Of a stretch of DNA of 15,046 nucleotides, positions 13,709 to 15,046 are shown in pieces. This DNA is from Prevotella sp. CAG:1031 (GTDB lineage Bacteria > Bacteroidota > Bacteroidia > Bacteroidales > Muribaculaceae), in NCBI GenBank assembly GCA_000431215.1, contig HF985586.1, positions 11,869-26,914 on the forward strand, read 5' to 3'. The notes under the pieces were generated by a model, which was given only the letters and a program-made list of their open reading frames with translations, was not told the origin of the DNA and made no database searches. Within the stretch, counting starts at the first letter, position 1. Every line of letters starts with the position of its first letter. A program made the translations under genes and the position numbers.

Positions 13709-14188
13709 ATGGGTAAGAAAGTAAAAATAGAGCCTGTGAGGTCTTCCGAATCGGCAAGCCTCTACACCATCATCTTTGAGGATGGTGATATGTCGGAGTT
13801 CGCAAAATTCCTTAACCGCTTCAAGGACAATGGCAAACTCCAGCATGACTATCAGCTGATTCTGTATGCCCTGCAAAAAATTCTGGAAAATGGAGTGCAG
13901 GAACGATATTTCCGTCCCGAGGGGAAATATGCAGACAGAGTATGCGCACTCCCGATTGACTCAGGCAAACTGAGATTATATTGCCTGAGAATTTCGGATA
14001 AAATATTGATTCTTGGTAATGGAGGTATTAAGCAAACAAAGACATACAATGAGAATCAGGAACTCAATGGTTATGTCATGGATCTTCAGAAATTTGATGC
14101 GCTATTAAAAGCTGCTGAGAAAGAAGGATCCATCATTGTCGAGGAAACAGTCCTGAATGGAATAACCGATAAAACATTTGAGTTATGA
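13709..14188 (+). CDS. RelE/HigB-superfamily toxin of a type II toxin-antitoxin system
   Basis: 159-residue protein with a RelE/ParE-superfamily (phage Gp49/HigB-like) core at about residues 67-120: RYFRPEGKYADRVCALPI, then the strand LRLYCLRISDKILILGNGG and a KQTKTY helix start. Family toxins are mostly mRNA interferases acting on the ribosome. The core is flanked by an N-terminal helical part and a C-terminal extension of about 40 residues, making it longer than classical RelE (about 95). ATG 13709 is chosen because the upstream in-frame sequence runs into the promoter. The last bases overlap the antitoxin start (ATGA), giving the toxin-first order of HigBA-type modules. The catalytic residues cannot be assigned with confidence from sequence alone. 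Confidence 0.85.
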   Translation: MGKKVKIEPVRSSESASLYTIIFEDGDMSEFAKFLNRFKDNGKLQHDYQLILYALQKILENGVQERYFRPEGKYADRVCALPIDSGKLRLYCLRISDKILILGNGGIKQTKTYNENQELNGYVMDLQKFDALLKAAEKEGSIIVEETVLNGITDKTFEL

Positions 14189-14448
14189 AAACGACTGCCC
14201 AACTATTTGATGAATGTCTTGCCACCGTTCAGAACGATGTCAAGATGGAACTTGATATGTCGTTTGCCCTTGCCGATAAGATTGACATGATTCTTCGTGA
14301 AAAGAATATCAGTCAGAAACAGTTGGCAAAAAAGATGGGCAAGACTGAAGCAGAAGTATCTCGATGGCTTGGAGGCACTCATAATTTCACACTGAGAACG
14401 ATAGCAAAGATTTCCGATGCTCTCGGCGTCAAACTTTTAACCATATAG
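14185..14448 (+). CDS. XRE-family antitoxin
   Basis: 87-residue protein, translationally coupled to the toxin (4-bp overlap). It has an N-terminal helix, then a Cro/C1-type HTH at about 27-83 (ILREKNISQKQLAKKMGKTE followed by VSRWLGGTHNFTLRTI), ending in LGVKLLTI. It should bind and neutralise the upstream toxin and repress the operon through the upstream palindrome. The assignment follows from gene order, size and fold. Confidence 0.88.
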   Translation: MKTTAQLFDECLATVQNDVKMELDMSFALADKIDMILREKNISQKQLAKKMGKTEAEVSRWLGGTHNFTLRTIAKISDALGVKLLTI

Positions 14449-14452
14449 TGTG

Positions 14453-14773
14453 ATGGAAAGCAATACCTCTAATCACGATGACAAGATAATGCATTGCTCA
14501 ACTTTCGACGAGCTTCTTGATGCAGAATATGGCAAGCCCGGCACCTCGGAGCGGGAACAGTTCGACGCTGATGCGGCGGCGTTCTGTCTGGCAGAGACAC
14601 TCAAAGAAGAACGTCTCAAAGCCGGACTAACCCAACAGCAGCTCGCCGAGCGTATCGGTACGAAGAAAACCTATATCTCCCGGCTGGAAAACGGCAAAGC
14701 TGATGTCCAGCTCAGCACCCTATTCCGAATCTTTGAGGGTCTCGGCAGAAGGGTATCTTTGACCATCCTGTAA
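14453..14773 (+). CDS. HigA-type XRE protein, no toxin of its own adjacent
   Basis: 106-residue protein starting at ATG 14453, 4 bp after the previous stop; a GTG just upstream (14450) is an alternative start. The N-terminal part (TFDELLDAEYGKPGTSEREQ) followed by an XRE HTH at about 48-103 (AGLTQQQLAERIGTKKTYIS followed by LENGKADVQLSTLFRI) is the layout of HigA-type antitoxins, which in Bacteroidota usually follow a HigB-like toxin. Here the gene before it is already an antitoxin, so it is either an orphan whose toxin was lost or a third partner. It is likely co-transcribed with the two preceding genes. Confidence 0.85.
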   Translation: MESNTSNHDDKIMHCSTFDELLDAEYGKPGTSEREQFDADAAAFCLAETLKEERLKAGLTQQQLAERIGTKKTYISRLENGKADVQLSTLFRIFEGLGRRVSLTIL

Positions 14774-14814
14774 ATAGACAATAATCTTCAGACCGGCTCA
14801 AAAAATCGCACAAA

Positions 14815-14875
14815 ATAGTCGTAGTTTGAGCTATTATTGCTATATTTGCAACCTAATAGATGCAAGTACGACTAT
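14815..14875. promoter_or_regulatory. Palindromic operator spanning the promoter of the last gene
   Basis: ATAGTCGTA (14815-14823) and TACGACTAT (14867-14875) are perfect 9-bp inverted arms whose centres are 52 bp apart, about five helical turns. The TATATTTG -7 box (14841-14848) lies exactly in the middle, and the right arm overlaps the ATG. This fits autorepression by the XRE protein encoded just downstream. Confidence 0.6.
14841..14848 (+). promoter_or_regulatory. Predicted -7 box of the HipB-like gene
   Basis: TATATTTG matches TAnnTTTG and ends 25 bp before ATG 14874. No perfect -33 partner is visible. It lies between the arms of the flanking inverted repeat. Confidence 0.5.
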
Positions 14876-15046
14876 GGAAGAGAATATATACATGTTACCT
14901 GACAGTGAAATCCGCCGTCGGCTGGGACAAAAAATAAGGCATCTGCGACTCCGACAGAACTTCACTCAGACATCACTCGCAGAACAGGCGCAAGTCTCAT
15001 TGACGACACTAAAGAGAATCGAGAAAGGCGATATAAGCTATTTCGA
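14874..15046 (+). CDS. HipB-like XRE regulator, cut by window edge
   Basis: 57 codons are visible from ATG 14874, open to the right edge. The start MEENIYMLPDSEIRRRLGQK and the HTH from about residue 18 (IRHLRLRQNFTQTSLAEQAQ followed by VSLTTLKRIEKGDISYF) resemble the small XRE proteins that precede HipA-type kinase toxins in Bacteroidota. The next gene would confirm this but is outside the window. It has its own promoter and operator-like palindrome, separate from the preceding three-gene operon by 100 bp. An in-frame ATG at 14892 is a less likely start. Confidence 0.75.
   Translation, partial: MEENIYMLPDSEIRRRLGQKIRHLRLRQNFTQTSLAEQAQVSLTTLKRIEKGDISYF

Overview
The window looks like a chromosomal segment from a member of the Bacteroidales (phylum Bacteroidota). 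The gene content and protein styles resemble Muribaculaceae or Bacteroides relatives, but the family is an inference. The evidence is: several promoters with the Bacteroidota-type -7 box TAnnTTTG, no clear Shine-Dalgarno sequences, a YebC of the Bacteroidota type that starts MGRAFEYRKARK, and a small secreted outer-membrane-barrel gene. The core genes are GC-rich (judged by eye). The right-hand accessory genes are visibly more AT-rich.

Core region, positions 1 to 11168. A leftward group, pheT (phenylalanyl-tRNA synthetase beta), yebC (translation/transcription factor) and topA (topoisomerase I, cut by the left edge), is probably read from one promoter upstream of pheT. Divergent to it is a rightward pair: a predicted outer-membrane beta-barrel protein and an exported protein of unknown function. 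The second gene of that pair converges on, and overlaps, a second leftward operon: ruvX, def, ettA and a degenerate Rossmann/SDR-like gene. ruvX is divergent from mnmE, and both have recognisable -7 boxes in the 104 bp between them.

Accessory region, positions about 11151 to the right edge. The 3' end of mnmE is a known chromosomal attachment site for integrative elements, and immediately after it the sequence changes character. There is a terminator hairpin, two 11-bp GTACG repeats, and five 10-bp-phased (G/A)TACG-type repeats. Next comes a gene for a zinc-ribbon protein with four tandem MerR/excisionase-like helix-turn-helix units of 47 residues each, then a tyrosine recombinase with all catalytic residues. 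After a short stretch of direct repeats comes a three-gene operon: RelE/HigB-like toxin, XRE antitoxin, and a second HigA-type XRE protein without its own toxin. The right edge cuts a HipB-like XRE regulator whose promoter is centred between the arms of a 9-bp palindrome.

The most unusual item is the pairing of a protein with four DNA-binding repeats and a DNA array of four to five helically phased sites just upstream of its gene, next to an integrase at mnmE. This suggests a self-regulating recombination directionality or control module. The link is inferred, not shown. The right end of the putative element lies outside the window.
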